From contig CAJNOP010000278.1 of NCBI GenBank assembly GCA_905250075.1, positions 1 to 64,000 on the forward strand: a stretch of DNA of 64,000 nt, written 5' to 3'. Below the pieces are notes generated by a model. It was given only the letters and a program-made list of their open reading frames with translations, was not told the origin of the DNA and did not search any database. Both the position numbers and the translations under genes were made by a program. Below are positions 45,501-57,094 of this stretch, piece after piece (the stretch's first letter is position 1; each line of letters starts with the position of its first letter). Source of the stretch: Rotaria sp. Silwood1. Taxonomy: Eukaryota; Rotifera; Eurotatoria; Philodinida; Philodinidae.

Positions 45501-46576
45501 TATTATGGAAGATGATTAGAAATATACAAAGTTTCCAATTCACTTTTCTTAATTTTTATTTTTTCTAGTTTCTGCTATAAAAATATTGATGAACGAATTC
45601 TATACATACTGAGAAATTTTCGCCATAATACATATCCAAGATTTCTACTTGTGTTCCATCCCAATAGAATCAAATTAGACAAGTATGTTGAGTTGAAATT
45701 ACATTATTTATTTAAAAGTTAAACGTCTTTAAAAAATATTGATTGTTTATTTAGAATTTTATTTGATTTGAAGCGAAAATCAGAATGAAGATTTTGATAC
45801 GAAACTGAAATTTTGAAATAGAATTTTATTAAGAATTGATCACATTTATTCTGATACTATTTGATCGTAACAATCTACAGAAAATTTTAAAACAACATAA
45901 TTAATATATCATGACTAATTGCATAGTAAAATATGACGAACATATGCCGATGTGATGATTTATTTTAATATTTGAAAAGTTAGATAAAGATAGATTGAAC
46001 ATATAGTCATATATTGAAAGATTTGAGATGTACTTAGAATTAAGTTTCTATAATCTTTCTAGCGTTGCATCAAAGATGATTATGGCTAAGAAACTTTCTA
46101 ATACGAGAATTAGGAATAATCAGTTGCAACATCTAGCTGTTTCACTTAAAAAAAATAATATAAATTATGATTTCAGCTTATCAACTATTCTAAAGGCTTA
46201 CTTTATCACAAAAAAAGATATACATAATATTATTAATAATTAATAGTTGTATCAGAAATTAACATAGAATGATTATTGATGTTAAGCTCTCAAAATCTTT
46301 TTGTTACTGTTAAATAATTGATAAGAGTACCATATCTGTTAATATAGGATCTTATAAAAATTCTATTGATGACGATCTGAAATATTTCGTTAGTTTGAAT
46401 ATCTTTCCGTTCAATGAAATTTTGAAAGATACTTTTGGTTATAAGATTGTCTCTTCATACTTTTTAGAATTAAAAGACAATAAGGTAAGATGTTTTCCTA
46501 AATACAAATCTTCACTGTGTCAAATATACACATATAAAATTGTTGAGAATTTACAGTCAACTTCGAGCATACTGGA
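42566..46576. other. Long AT-rich stretch without a supported gene
   Basis: Several frames of 60-80 codons (42841-43071, 43193-43402, 45007-45216, 46028-46243, 46395-46628) occur, but their composition mirrors the AT-rich background and none has a splice partner or domain. Confidence 0.4.
44065..44097. repeat. Degenerate TG/CA hairpin
   Basis: GATGTGGATGTCATT then TTTACTCACACG; a weak member. Confidence 0.35.
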
Positions 46577-46609
46577 GACAGAAGAAAAGATACACACCCA
46601 CACCCTCAA
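46577..46609. repeat. Half of a TG/CA hairpin (CA arm only)
   Basis: GACAGAAGAAAAGATACACA followed by CCCACACCCTC. It has the same spacer phrase as the copy at 20301 but no left TG arm. Confidence 0.65.
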
Positions 46610-47711
46610 GATTAAATTGATATTTTAATGTGTGAGTAAATCGTAAATGAAGATTAGAGGAACAACAGTTTTTTTTAATTGTATATAAGCTGTTGGATGT
46701 TCGTCCGATTTGAATCGATCCTTTTTTTTTGTCGTTGGTGAGAAAAATGATGCTTTTGTCGACAAGTTTATTTTCAATCGGAAAAGACACTCAATTTCGA
46801 CCAAGCGGAAAACATAATACACAACGACTCAATTTATATTTTCCTTCGTTTATTTTTAATAGGTCATTTGAAAAAAAGCTTTTATTCAAGATAAAAGTTT
46901 TTAAAAAAACCCAAATGTCACTTCCTGCCAATAACTGAATGCTCATTATTGTCATTGAATGATGAGACAATTTGATCAAACTCATTTATTGTTGCATTTC
47001 CTTGTTCTCAATTTTATTTTAAAATCTTGTTTTACTGTTTTATGATGTTTATCTTCACATACTCTCAGGCTTACCAAATCTCCTGATTTTCTTAATTTTC
47101 TCCTAATGAAAAATCTCCTGATTTCAGGAGCTGATTTATACGATTTTCTCCTGATTTTATTTGTTTTAATTACTTAATGATTAGCAACACGTTGAATCAA
47201 TGCAGGGTTCGAAGAGAAAAGAAGTTTTCCATTTTTTTATGGATATAATAATAATATCTAATATGATAATGCATTTATTTTCGTTTTCTTTTCTAACATG
47301 AAATCTTAATTAAACAAAATTATTTGTGGAACACTTGTTTTCAATGTATTATTCATAGGTAGATGATATTACTTTTAATTATGGGATTTCTTAATTTGGA
47401 TTTATCTTTATATATTTTGTATATCCAAATAGGTAGTGACGACATGAATATAGTAGAATATAGAAATAAACATTATGAAATAAATAACCTTGCTTTATTT
47501 ATTTTATTTACAAGAGATTTTTTTCCTTCAACGACAAAGTAAATTCAGTCGATTTGCAACAGGACTGTATGGACTAGCGAAAACTTGTATTTAATCAGAT
47601 AAAACCCATCAAGAGACTCCTAATTTTCAAAGGAAAAACTACTGATTTTTGATTTTATGACTATTGAATTCGTTTTTGGATAACACACCTACCCGATGAT
47701 GTCGTTTCTCG
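46610..47711. other. AT-rich stretch with TCTCCTGATTT repeats
   Basis: Around 47071-47158 the phrase TCTCCTGATTT recurs four or five times with one inverted copy (ATTTCAGGAGC), possibly a small transposon relic. No gene. Confidence 0.4.
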
Positions 47712-48047
47712 TCACATTCTTGTTAGTATAAAAGTTCTTGAAAATGTTCCATTAAGACTAATTTTTTCTATAGTAGGATCAAGATTTTCATCATTATGAT
47801 GATTATCTACAAAAGATATTAATTTAAGAAGATTCTTTTTTTAGAATAGGTTACTACTTTGAAAATCTTGTTTAAGACCTTCATCTCTTAGACTAGTTGA
47901 TAGGCTAGGATTTTCATTGTTAAAATCTTGTGAAGAAATTGAAAATATAGTTGAGGGATCGAAGAAAAGTTGATCGAAATCAGCGAAGAATTTTTCAATG
48001 GAGGAAAATAAACCATTCAATAGAAAATCATCATCATCACTGTTATC
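47712..48047 (-). pseudogene. HAX1-like gene fragment, two exons
   Basis: Two minus-strand exons fit in phase: 48047-47858 (190 nt) and 47806-47712. A 51-nt intron that begins GTAGTAACC and ends TTTTGTAG separates them. The first reads DNSDDDDFLLNGLFSSIEKF, FADFDQLFFD and, near its end, LSTSLRDEGLKQDFQ. The second reads NHHNDENLDPTIEKISLN and FSRTFILTRM before TGA. The order acidic stretch, F.DFD.LF, LRD..LK, then a basic strand motif (SK.F.VT) is that of HAX1 (HCLS1-associated protein X-1), an anti-apoptotic mitochondrial protein. After the stop a shifted frame continues VTRNDIIG, so a frameshift has probably truncated it. No 5' exon was found. Assignment is by motif order only. Confidence 0.4.
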
Positions 48048-48210
48048 CTACATTTTAGTTGATTTTTATTTAAATATGAAGAAATCTATAAAAAGTATGT
48101 CTTTAGACATTTAATTATCTTTTAGTTCTATTGATGACTTAATTATATAGTGTAATATCGGCATAGCTGGATCATTATTAGTGAGTATATACATATCGAT
48201 GTTGCTCACA

Positions 48211-48273
48211 AGGTGTGAGTATAGATGAGACAAAGAAGTATATCCACACCCACATCCTAGCCACACCCCACAC
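48211..48273. repeat. TG/CA hairpin
   Basis: AGGTGTGAGTATAGATG, then ATCCACACCCACATCC and CCACACCCCACAC; spacer AGACAAAGAAGTA resembles that at 35981. Confidence 0.75.
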
Positions 48274-50691
48274 TTAAATCAATCTTATCTTAGGACTATT
48301 GACATGGTTAAGTTTATGAATTATATCCTGTTAAGTACTGTGGAATATTGTAAGCTTCTATCGTTATGTGGAAAAAGTTGCTGTTGTTTAAAGGAGGGAT
48401 AGTGTCGAATTGTTTATCGGTATGAATCCTACGAAATTACTCCTAACAACCTTGATAATTGTACAAAAAATATCTGCCACATGTTCTATTATTAGAATCA
48501 TTTTTTACAATGTGTTTTTATTAATTTTATTGAGCGCATCTTTTCGATAGTTCATCATGAGATGTCTAGTTTTGCGGAAGAGTTTTAGTTTTGATTTAGA
48601 GAGAGCTGATTTTGTGTATTCTTTTGACAATCGAAGACTTAGTTGCAACAATTTGAACAGATTCATTCTTTCACTCGTAATGTCTTGACTTTCAATTAAT
48701 TACGAAACAATTATCCAAGAAGATTATTGTTACACTAGGAATCTTTCGTTCAATCATATGGCTATCAGTTTACAGCCTGCAACACAATGCTCTATTACAT
48801 GATTATATATAACTTATTTGTGTTACTTAATCACTTTTCATCTTACTATTCTTCAGAAATGTCATTGTGAGTATATTTATATTCATGTTCAGTCATTGTA
48901 AAATTTTTCTATAGTACGTATTACACTAGGCTAATTTCTAATGCATGAACTTTTCTTTAAGCTGTAGGAGAGTTTTCCAAAGTCAACATTCAGTTTATCG
49001 ATGACTGAGATGTAATAATGTATTTGTCAAATTGTACAGCTTAGTGATTATGATAAAAAAATGTTCTAGTTCATTTCATAAGGACATACGCGAAACGATT
49101 TGGCAAAAAAGTTGAAACCTATATCTCGTTTAATTACACTTCTGTAAATCGAATTTTATCTTGAGAGATCGTTCCTTAATCTATTGATTACTTTGGAATT
49201 CTTCCGACTCTATTTCTGCAGGTGTTTGACTTAATTCCAAAATACTAATTTTGAATTTGGAACCAAGACTTGTGCATGGTTATCTATTTTGATTTATGTT
49301 GATTATATTATTGTTCTATGGAAATGAAAAGATACCATTCGAAGAAAAGAATGTTCTGTGACTGCAATATTGAAAATAGCAATGCATCCTTTTGACTTCT
49401 ATCGTTATAAAAAAAAAGCAAAATAAAAATTCTTTTAGAAAACATCAAGTTGATAATGTCGAGTCACATAAGAGAGCATACATTTTAAGAAGATGCTTTG
49501 AAATATAGTGAAAACTAGGAGTTGAATTCAGAGGTGTATTCATGATAAGAGTAATTATATGTATGTCTATAGAGCAATATTCAAAGACGAACTTGTATGA
49601 ATTAGTTAACTTATGAGAAATACAGCATCAATATGTCTAGTAGTTGTTATACAATCTGACAGGAGAAATATTAAAATTTTAAGATCAGTAATATATGTTA
49701 ATATGTGAACTACAGAACTCGAACGATACGATCCGTATGCGATCGTTTAGGTACTATGTTGATCTGTACAAGACACTATTCAGTAAACTCACGATTAAGG
49801 TAAGACTAGATACTATTCGAGATCCTCTCGAATACGAAATGTGATGCAAGGCAAAAATTTCAATTGTCAGAAAAAGACTCATCATGTGGGGGATTCATTG
49901 CCAGTCGCTCTTGTACTGAAGATGTTCATGTTTCGCTGGATTCAAAAAAAGTTTTTTTTGTAAAACTTACTACAATGAGAGCTCTATGAATGTCTGATAA
50001 TATTCTACTTAAGAATATTATCGATTGATCTTTTAATGATCTATATGATTGATTGTCTGTAAGGTGCAATCAACACGTGTTCGAAAGACTTTTTAGTCAA
50101 AAATAAATGAACAAGGTTTTTCTTTTCAATGTTTTTTTAAATAATATAATCAGAAAGAGTAGCGATTGATACTAATACAAAATATATCACATGTGTCATA
50201 TTTTGCAACAGAAGGTACTCGTTGAGATACATTCTGAACACATGATATGAGTTTCTTCTTCGGGAAGTCTCGTAGTTTTTTTTTTCTTTCATAAACTTGA
50301 ATTCTTATCAATTACTCTTGAAATATAAGACTAAGACCTAACTGCATCAATTTTATTTGATTCTGATTAAATGACTTCGAGATAGTTTAATATCGATGAT
50401 CAATTGATCTCTCTCAATATATTCTGAATTAAAGATTAAAATATTTATCATACGATACATTTTTATGGGACAGTCTGTGGGATGCTTCATTTTAATGCAT
50501 TGACCGAATACAATACGAGAATCCAAATTGATTTATGTTAGTGAATAGATCATATTGTATTGTATTTTTTCTGAAATGAATCATTTCGAGAGTAGTAAGA
50601 CCTCAATTGATCTTTTATATGCATGCATCAATTTTTTTTCTTTTCTTTGCAGTCATAGATATCATCAACGGCGATAACTTATCGTCGATAA
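48274..50691. other. Long AT-rich stretch without a supported gene
   Basis: No domain, splice chain or repeat recognised. Confidence 0.4.
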
Positions 50692-50760
50692 GGGTGTGGG
50701 TGTGGTTGTGCATATGACACATTGCTTCATCCATACCCACACCCACACCCACACCCACAC
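50692..50760. repeat. TG/CA hairpin
   Basis: GGGTGTGGGTGTGGTTGTG arm and a clean CCCACACCCACACCCACAC arm, spacer of about 20 bp. Confidence 0.9.
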
Positions 50761-51840
50761 TTTCTATCATCTTACAGAAAAATTGTCTCGTGTTCATGGC
50801 AATCTATGTTTTATTCATTTCAGCATAAAACCCAATGGAACTTCTTTCTTAGAACACTGGTGCTCCAATAGTTATCATTAATCGAAGGATTAAACGAAAA
50901 CGCAACGAGTGTCTTATTGCTAGTCGTTGTCTAATTTTACCCGATCTGAACCACCTGAAATCATATCAAAATGAATTTCGTTGCATATGTATGTTTGTTT
51001 TTGGCTTCTTTGTGATAATGCGTCGACAATTCGTCCTGTAAATATCCTACTGTTTCTAGACGCAGTTCTTCTTAATAGAATGCATATTTGAATAGAATGA
51101 AAAAAAGCGAAAAAGAAGGAGAGCACACAGAAACGAAAGAAAAAACATTGCCATGCAGCACAAGTAAGAATCGAGTCATTTGAAAAAGAACAAGCAGACA
51201 GTGTACAACTCAACAAATATAAATAAGCAACAAACATAATGCAACTATTTGACTGTGGTGAGTTAATTATTACGAAGATTCGAAAGGGAAAGTAACTGTT
51301 TTGAATGCTATATACTTAGTGTCGAGACACTGCGGATATTACTAATAACTAATACAGATATGACATTGATAATCATGGTCGACTTTACATAAGCTGACCG
51401 ATACGGCAATGTACCTGGAGTAATCCAAAACTAGTCTCGTCAAGGTCTTATTTTCTTATAGTAAGCAAAAAAAATTTCCCTTTTTATGAATAGATAGAGC
51501 GTCTTTCATTCTATCTTTCTATTCTATTTGATCGATCGTCACTCAGTACTAGAATAAAAAACCTTGGTGAAAACTGTTTTTTGTTGGAAGCTGGCTGGTG
51601 GCATTATTTCCTCTACTGAAAGGAAGATAATGCGCTGAGCAGCTCCCACAACTAAATGTTCGTTCGTTAGTTGGCATTGCAGAACGCAAGAAAAAAAGTA
51701 TACAGAACGAAAGAGGTGTATACATCGATTTGATTGGCTGCAGAACAAAAGAAAAAGAAAATATTGATATAAACACATTGTCAGCCGACAGAGCGAAAAA
51801 AGCATAGCGTTTTAAGTAAATCAATATCAAATGCACTACG
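50761..51840. other. No supported gene
   Basis: Minus-strand frames at 50920-51237 and 51539-51905 are Phe/Cys-rich and have no splice support; not called. Confidence 0.35.
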
Positions 51841-51909
51841 TGGGTGAGGGTGGGTGTAAGTGCAAGTCGAATATGGATGTGAATCCTCTTTGAGTCCACA
51901 CACATCCCA
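51841..51909. repeat. TG/CA hairpin, diverged
   Basis: TGGGTGAGGGTGGGTGTAAG then GAGTCCACACACATCCC. Confidence 0.65.
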
Positions 51910-52140
51910 AATCGAAATATTTTAATCGCTATGCTAGAAAGTAAAATATACGTCTTGACACATTGGCTGAAGATTCATGATCATGAAATTAAAGATAATT
52001 TAAAATAAATATAGGTCGATGGAGGCGAAAACTCTGCGACAGATTATTTTAGTAGATTCCTATCATACTATTTTCCTTTCAGTAGAGGGTTTAGTGACGT
52101 TTTCGTCTCGTTACTTGTTTTATATCATCATTCCTGACGG

Positions 52141-52219
52141 TGGGGGTATGGTGGTGGGGGTGGGGGTGGGGTGGGAGCGGGCGTGTGCTTTGCTTTCGTC
52201 CACACACACACCCACACCC
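52141..52219. repeat. TG/CA hairpin, G-run rich
   Basis: TGGGGGTATGGTGGTGGGGG and further G-runs, then CCACACACACACCCACACC. The left arm has enough G-runs for a G-quadruplex. Confidence 0.75.
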
Positions 52220-52650
52220 TTTTCTTCTTTGACTCAATTTCGAGTTTCTATGTTCTTTAGTTTTGTTAATCATGTTTTTACAACATGCTATCTATTAAAA
52301 GAAGCACTCCTGAGTGCCTCTGCGGATCTATCGATCGACCGCAGTCTTGCTATTGTCACCCGTAGATACATTCTGAACAGTGTGACGTACCACGGATAAT
52401 ATCAATCATATACTTAATAAATGTAAGTGACGTGCGACTCGCACCCGTTATCTTAATGCAGTAGAAAATCCAAAGCACGAAAACGTCTTCAGTATGAAAC
52501 AGACCTTCTAGAAGATACACTGGATGACGTAAATCAATTATGAAGTAATTCAAAAATAATGCCTTTTAAACTAATTCAGTTTTCATCACATTTACCAATA
52601 CTTTTGATAGTATTGACTAAGGCCTACTAGGGTCTGCTGGGATCTTCTTG
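52220..52650. other. Spacer between two hairpin-like repeats
   Basis: A plus-strand frame crosses 52019-52399 but runs through the repeat; no gene supported. Confidence 0.35.
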
Positions 52651-52730
52651 AGGGTGAGAGTAGAAGTACATACACATGCAGTCTCTTCCCTGAGGGTGAA
52701 GGTGAGAATGGAAACACACACACATTCATA
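52651..52730. repeat. Pair of degenerate GGGTGAGAG/ACACA repeats
   Basis: Two tandem copies: AGGGTGAGAGTAGAAGTACA and AGGGTGAAGGTGAGAATGGA, each followed by a CA-rich stretch. A third, one-armed relative lies near 52950. Confidence 0.5.
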
Positions 52731-53882
52731 GCAAGACTGGAAAGATCATAAAAAACCTACATAGATCCTTGTAGGTCTCGCTTGACCCTATCAGATCATA
52801 GTCAACTCTGGTAAAATTATGTTATAACTTTTATACCAATGTGCAAGTAGAAGTACAATTTGTATTATAATCGTCTTATGTACTGACATGTATAATGACC
52901 GTGGATGCCAGTACATGGAATGAATTCTCGAATTTTACGTTCCGGAGGAGAGTGAGTGAGGGTGAGAATGATTGAAATAATTCTTGAGTGCGGCTGTACG
53001 GTTGAATTTGATGTAGTGAAATCTTGAATTCTGAACTTTTGAGAGTCATATCTAGTTCAGAGTACAAAATGTACTCGTATTTGCGCAGCCCTCTATGTTT
53101 AAGACAAAAACAGAAATCGAACAGTTAAGTGTGTAACACGGTCATAAACTGTCTTTTTTATGTGCTAGGTAATTTAGCATGGTGCGCCAAGTGTTTTTCT
53201 TTTTGTTTGCATTCTGTTATGAAAATATCTTACCGTTTGACAGAGGAAGACGGTCTATAAATAGTGTGCATTATTTAGTAAAATAATGTCTTCATCTTCC
53301 TTTATAGTTACTTTCAGTGAAGTTGATTTTAATGTGGAAAGGCCTTTTTTTTGAAATAAATTAGTAAATATAAAAAATATCATGAAAGTTTTAAATAGGA
53401 AAGCAAACAGATTTTAACTAAATGTCAGAAGCATTATTGCAAAAAGGTAAGACATCTAATTCATTTTCGCCATCGTTTATTTTTTGGCTTCAAAAAAATA
53501 TTTTTTTTCTGTAGAACAGCAGCTGTATATGATACGTGAACAGTAAGTATCTTGTGCAAAAAAAGTAAGAAATTTGTGTTGCAATTACGTGAAATTTTTT
53601 GACTACCATTAATGAACGTCATATAGGTACGGCGGAAAAAGAATCTGACAACAGATTTTTTGGTAAAATTCAATCACATTATTCATGAGTACTCGTGTGT
53701 TATGTTGCCATGTTTTTAAAACATTTTTTTTCTTTCCAAATTCGAAAAATCATTTAAACTATATGCAGTTAGGTAACCAATTGTTTCTTTGGTCAGTGTA
53801 CAGTAATGGCACATCTATAAACTGATCTTATATCGCTATGAGAATACGACTCGATATGTCATAAAAGGAGATATAGAATAAT
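52731..53882. other. AT-rich spacer
   Basis: No gene supported. Confidence 0.4.
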
Positions 53883-54158
53883 TGGAGGTAAATGTATAGA
53901 AAAAAATCGTGAGTTTCAGTATATTGATAACAACTTTTTTTATTTTTCATTTTTTCGAAAAAATTTCTTGACCAAACATCTAGCTGAATTGTTTTCCTAT
54001 CGATTAGTGAAATCATTTTCTCAAAATCTTGCGAGCTCACCTATCCTCAATATGTTCTTTGAATCCTGCTTGTCGGTTGTACATTTATTCCAATGAAAAA
54101 TAAAAAAAGTTGTTATCAATATACTGAAACTCACTCTTGTTTTCTATACATTTATCCA
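53883..54158. mobile_element. 276-bp fold-back MITE
   Basis: Arms 53883-53950 and 54092-54158 are reverse complements with few mismatches; the shared core is GTTTCAGTATATTGATAACA. The central 141 bp do not pair. No coding capacity. Confidence 0.75.
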
Positions 54159-55007
54159 CAGTTACTCTATATTGTTTATAACTTGATTTTGCAGTTACAT
54201 TCAAAGAATAATAGTAATTAAGGTAATAAATAATAAAAGTGGCGAATAATAAAGTTACTATAATACTGATTTTTCTAAAGTTCGGTAGTCATTTGCGTTT
54301 ATGCTTATAAAATACAAGTTGAGGTAGATTTGGTAAAATTGTAGAAACATAGATGCATGATGCAATTATTGGAGTAAATTTTAAATTTTTCGAAAAAAGA
54401 CCGAATTAGAATTAAAAAACTGATTTTTGTTGTCGGTTCGTGATTTTGGTTTTTGATTTGGTAGTAATGACAAAGAATATTTTGGTAATATTATTATTAA
54501 ATTGAAAAGTTTATTTGAGTAAAATGTGTCTTGTACAAGGTTGTAAGCATCATCTACAATCATAAGATTATGTGTCCTCAAGAAATGAAAGCCTGAAGAC
54601 AAGTAGAGAAAAAGTTCTCTTGTGCCTGCTTAAAAAATTGTTCATATTATAAACATATGAAAAGTACTGATAATAATTAATAATACCCATTGACGAATAG
54701 AAGAATATACATATATATACATATATATATGTCTCGATATTTTGTTATAAAGAAGAAGTCTGCATCTTGCCGTGGTGGTATATCTTTTTTTTAAAGATTT
54801 AAAAATAGATTGTACTAAACAAACACATGTTTTAAATATATGAAAAAACAATGTAAACAGTTGCCAGCTGCTACTTGTATAAAAAAATTCGCGTACATTT
54901 CAATAGAATCACTTAACATTTTCATGTAAAATCTTGACGACAACGCTAAGTATTAACATACGAAACGAATGCAATAATGCACACAGGTCAAACCTACTCT
55001 TCTATAA
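54159..55007. other. AT-rich spacer with a TATA-type microsatellite
   Basis: ATACATATATATACATATAT lies near 54708-54731. No gene supported. Confidence 0.4.
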
Positions 55008-56867
55008 ACGGTCGTTCACAGACCAAACACGGTCAATAACGGCGATTGTTTATGTTAACCATTTGCAGCAGCAGTAAACGATGCTTTACAGCATATTACG
55101 ACAACCGTACACAGTGTCCGTGAAAGTCCATCATAAAAAACTACCGTAAAAATACGGTGACTGTATACTTTAGTCGGAAAACAATATATGATATCGCATA
55201 TGTCAGCCGTTTGCAGTGACCGTTTACAACAGTCGTACATGATGCTTTACGGCATACTACAGCAATTGTAAAATTGACTGTAAAATATTACCGGAAATGA
55301 CTATCGTAGCAACACAGCGACTGTAAACGCTGATATTATAAAATTTCGTAAGAAATCGTATTCATTAGTTTTACACGGTCATTACCTACGGCGATCGTAA
55401 ACGATGTTTTACGAAGCTTTCGGGTCATTGTGAACAATTACCTTAAAAAACCACCATGTATGACTTCTGTAATACTACACCAACTATATACGTTCATCGC
55501 ATAATATCGCGACGTACTTTTTGTATCAGCTGAAAACGGTCTGATACAAAAACACTATTTTTTTAAATCTGGTTTCATCGCAAAAAGATCGCTAATGTTA
55601 GGGAATTGCTATTATTCAATATAAATAATATACTCTCATGATCAAGTGTACCAGTTGACAGCTAAAAGCACTTGCGTTTCTATGAAGTTGAGAAAGACTC
55701 TTCAGTTCTATTTTCTGATATGAGCAATAATTCTATCAAATCAAACATCTTTCCAACGATCTGATCTGCTTGATGTCCGTTCATACACCGCAGGTTCTTC
55801 GTACAACACACCAATCTCACAAACAATATCACGTATAGCACACATAAAAACATATATTCACACTGAGTACACGGATAACAAACGCACAAAAGTTAGACTA
55901 AAACTGTCCACTATTGGAATAAAAATCGGTTTTCAGCTATTCATAACATCATCAAACAATCGCGATTTTTCATTCTTTTCTAGACTCTGTCTACCCTATA
56001 TATAGGGGTGCACCACGTGTTCGTGCTCTTTTGAGTGAAAGAATAGGTAGAAGTAACAAGTATGAAAAATCGATTTTTAAGTAGTATTATTCATAAAAGA
56101 AACGATCTTTCCCATCTTTTGCAAATCGCTTTTTGTCTCAAGTACCTCATTCCGAGATATTTTTGAAACTTAGAAATCTACTTTCATACATGGAGACCTT
56201 TTTTGAATGATACCTGGGTTTCAAGGTGGTTTTGGGGATAATTACGATGTTCAGAAAAAAAAGATCTTTAATGATCTTTAATGATCTTTATCTTTGAAGT
56301 ACCTGATATTAGGATATTTTTCTTGCTTGAATTTATATTTTGATAAAGAAAGATCTTTTATGGAAGAATACTTTGTTTCGTAGGCATTTTCGAGATTAAA
56401 ATACTGTGTTTGAATGAAAAGATCTTTAAAGATCTTGAAATATATTATTTAGCGATTTTTCAAGATCTTTAAAGATCTGTAACTATATTTTTTTTGTACC
56501 TGGTTCGGCTGGAGTTTCTGAGAGTATAAACGGAGGAGTGTAGAAGATATGTTTAAAGACTTCTTGATGGCTATCATATGCCTCAGCTTTGTTTTGGTTT
56601 GTCGAAAGTGGGAACGGCCGTATACGCTGATATTACGGTCGTGAACGATGTCGTATAAGGCATTGCACATCGGCATTGATGCCGTGTCAAGTCATAATTA
56701 CGGTCGTATATTGTTTTCGTATCATGCCGTTTACGGCACGGCAAAATACCATCGTAATACAGCCCATGGAAATACGGCGAGGATACAGCCGTAAGCAGCC
56801 GTATTTCCACTGTATACAGCGGTATACGGTCGTTTCTGGTTACCGTAATGCTCGGTCTGGGAACAAT
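55008..56867. mobile_element. Element with TACGG-rich ends
   Basis: Two blocks (about 55008-55560 and 56580-56867) are packed with variants of TACGGTCGTA, CGTATACGG, TTTACGGCA and their complements. The outermost parts are inverted: GTTCACAGACCAAACACGGT on the left, and the right end's complement GTTCCCAGACCGAGCATTAC. Dense subterminal motifs and inverted ends suggest a DNA transposon. I could not fix a target duplication, so the exact borders are uncertain. Confidence 0.45.
56258..56482. repeat. Clustered AAGATCTTTAAAGATC motifs
   Basis: Copies of AAAGATCTTTAAAGATCTTG and AAGATCTTTAATGATCTTTA occur five or more times in about 220 bp, several forming perfect palindromes. They lie inside the TACGG-ended element. 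Confidence 0.6.
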
Positions 56868-57094
56868 ATACTTAAAATTTTGTCGGATGTTATACTTATT
56901 ATTTGCAAATATTAAAAGACAAGAAATCTCATTAAAAAATATATAACAGACACATATGAGAAATGACTCCAATGATATTATAAATATGATAGACATGATA
57001 AATCGAAAAAACTGACGTCAGAATATAAAACTTTATTTAATATATTAGATTTTTTTGTATAATTTATTTGAAATATTAGGTAACTGATAAAGAA

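Noticed and set aside
56583-56996. Minus-strand 137-codon frame
   Set aside because: It is produced by TACGGTCGTA-type motifs in a transposon end.
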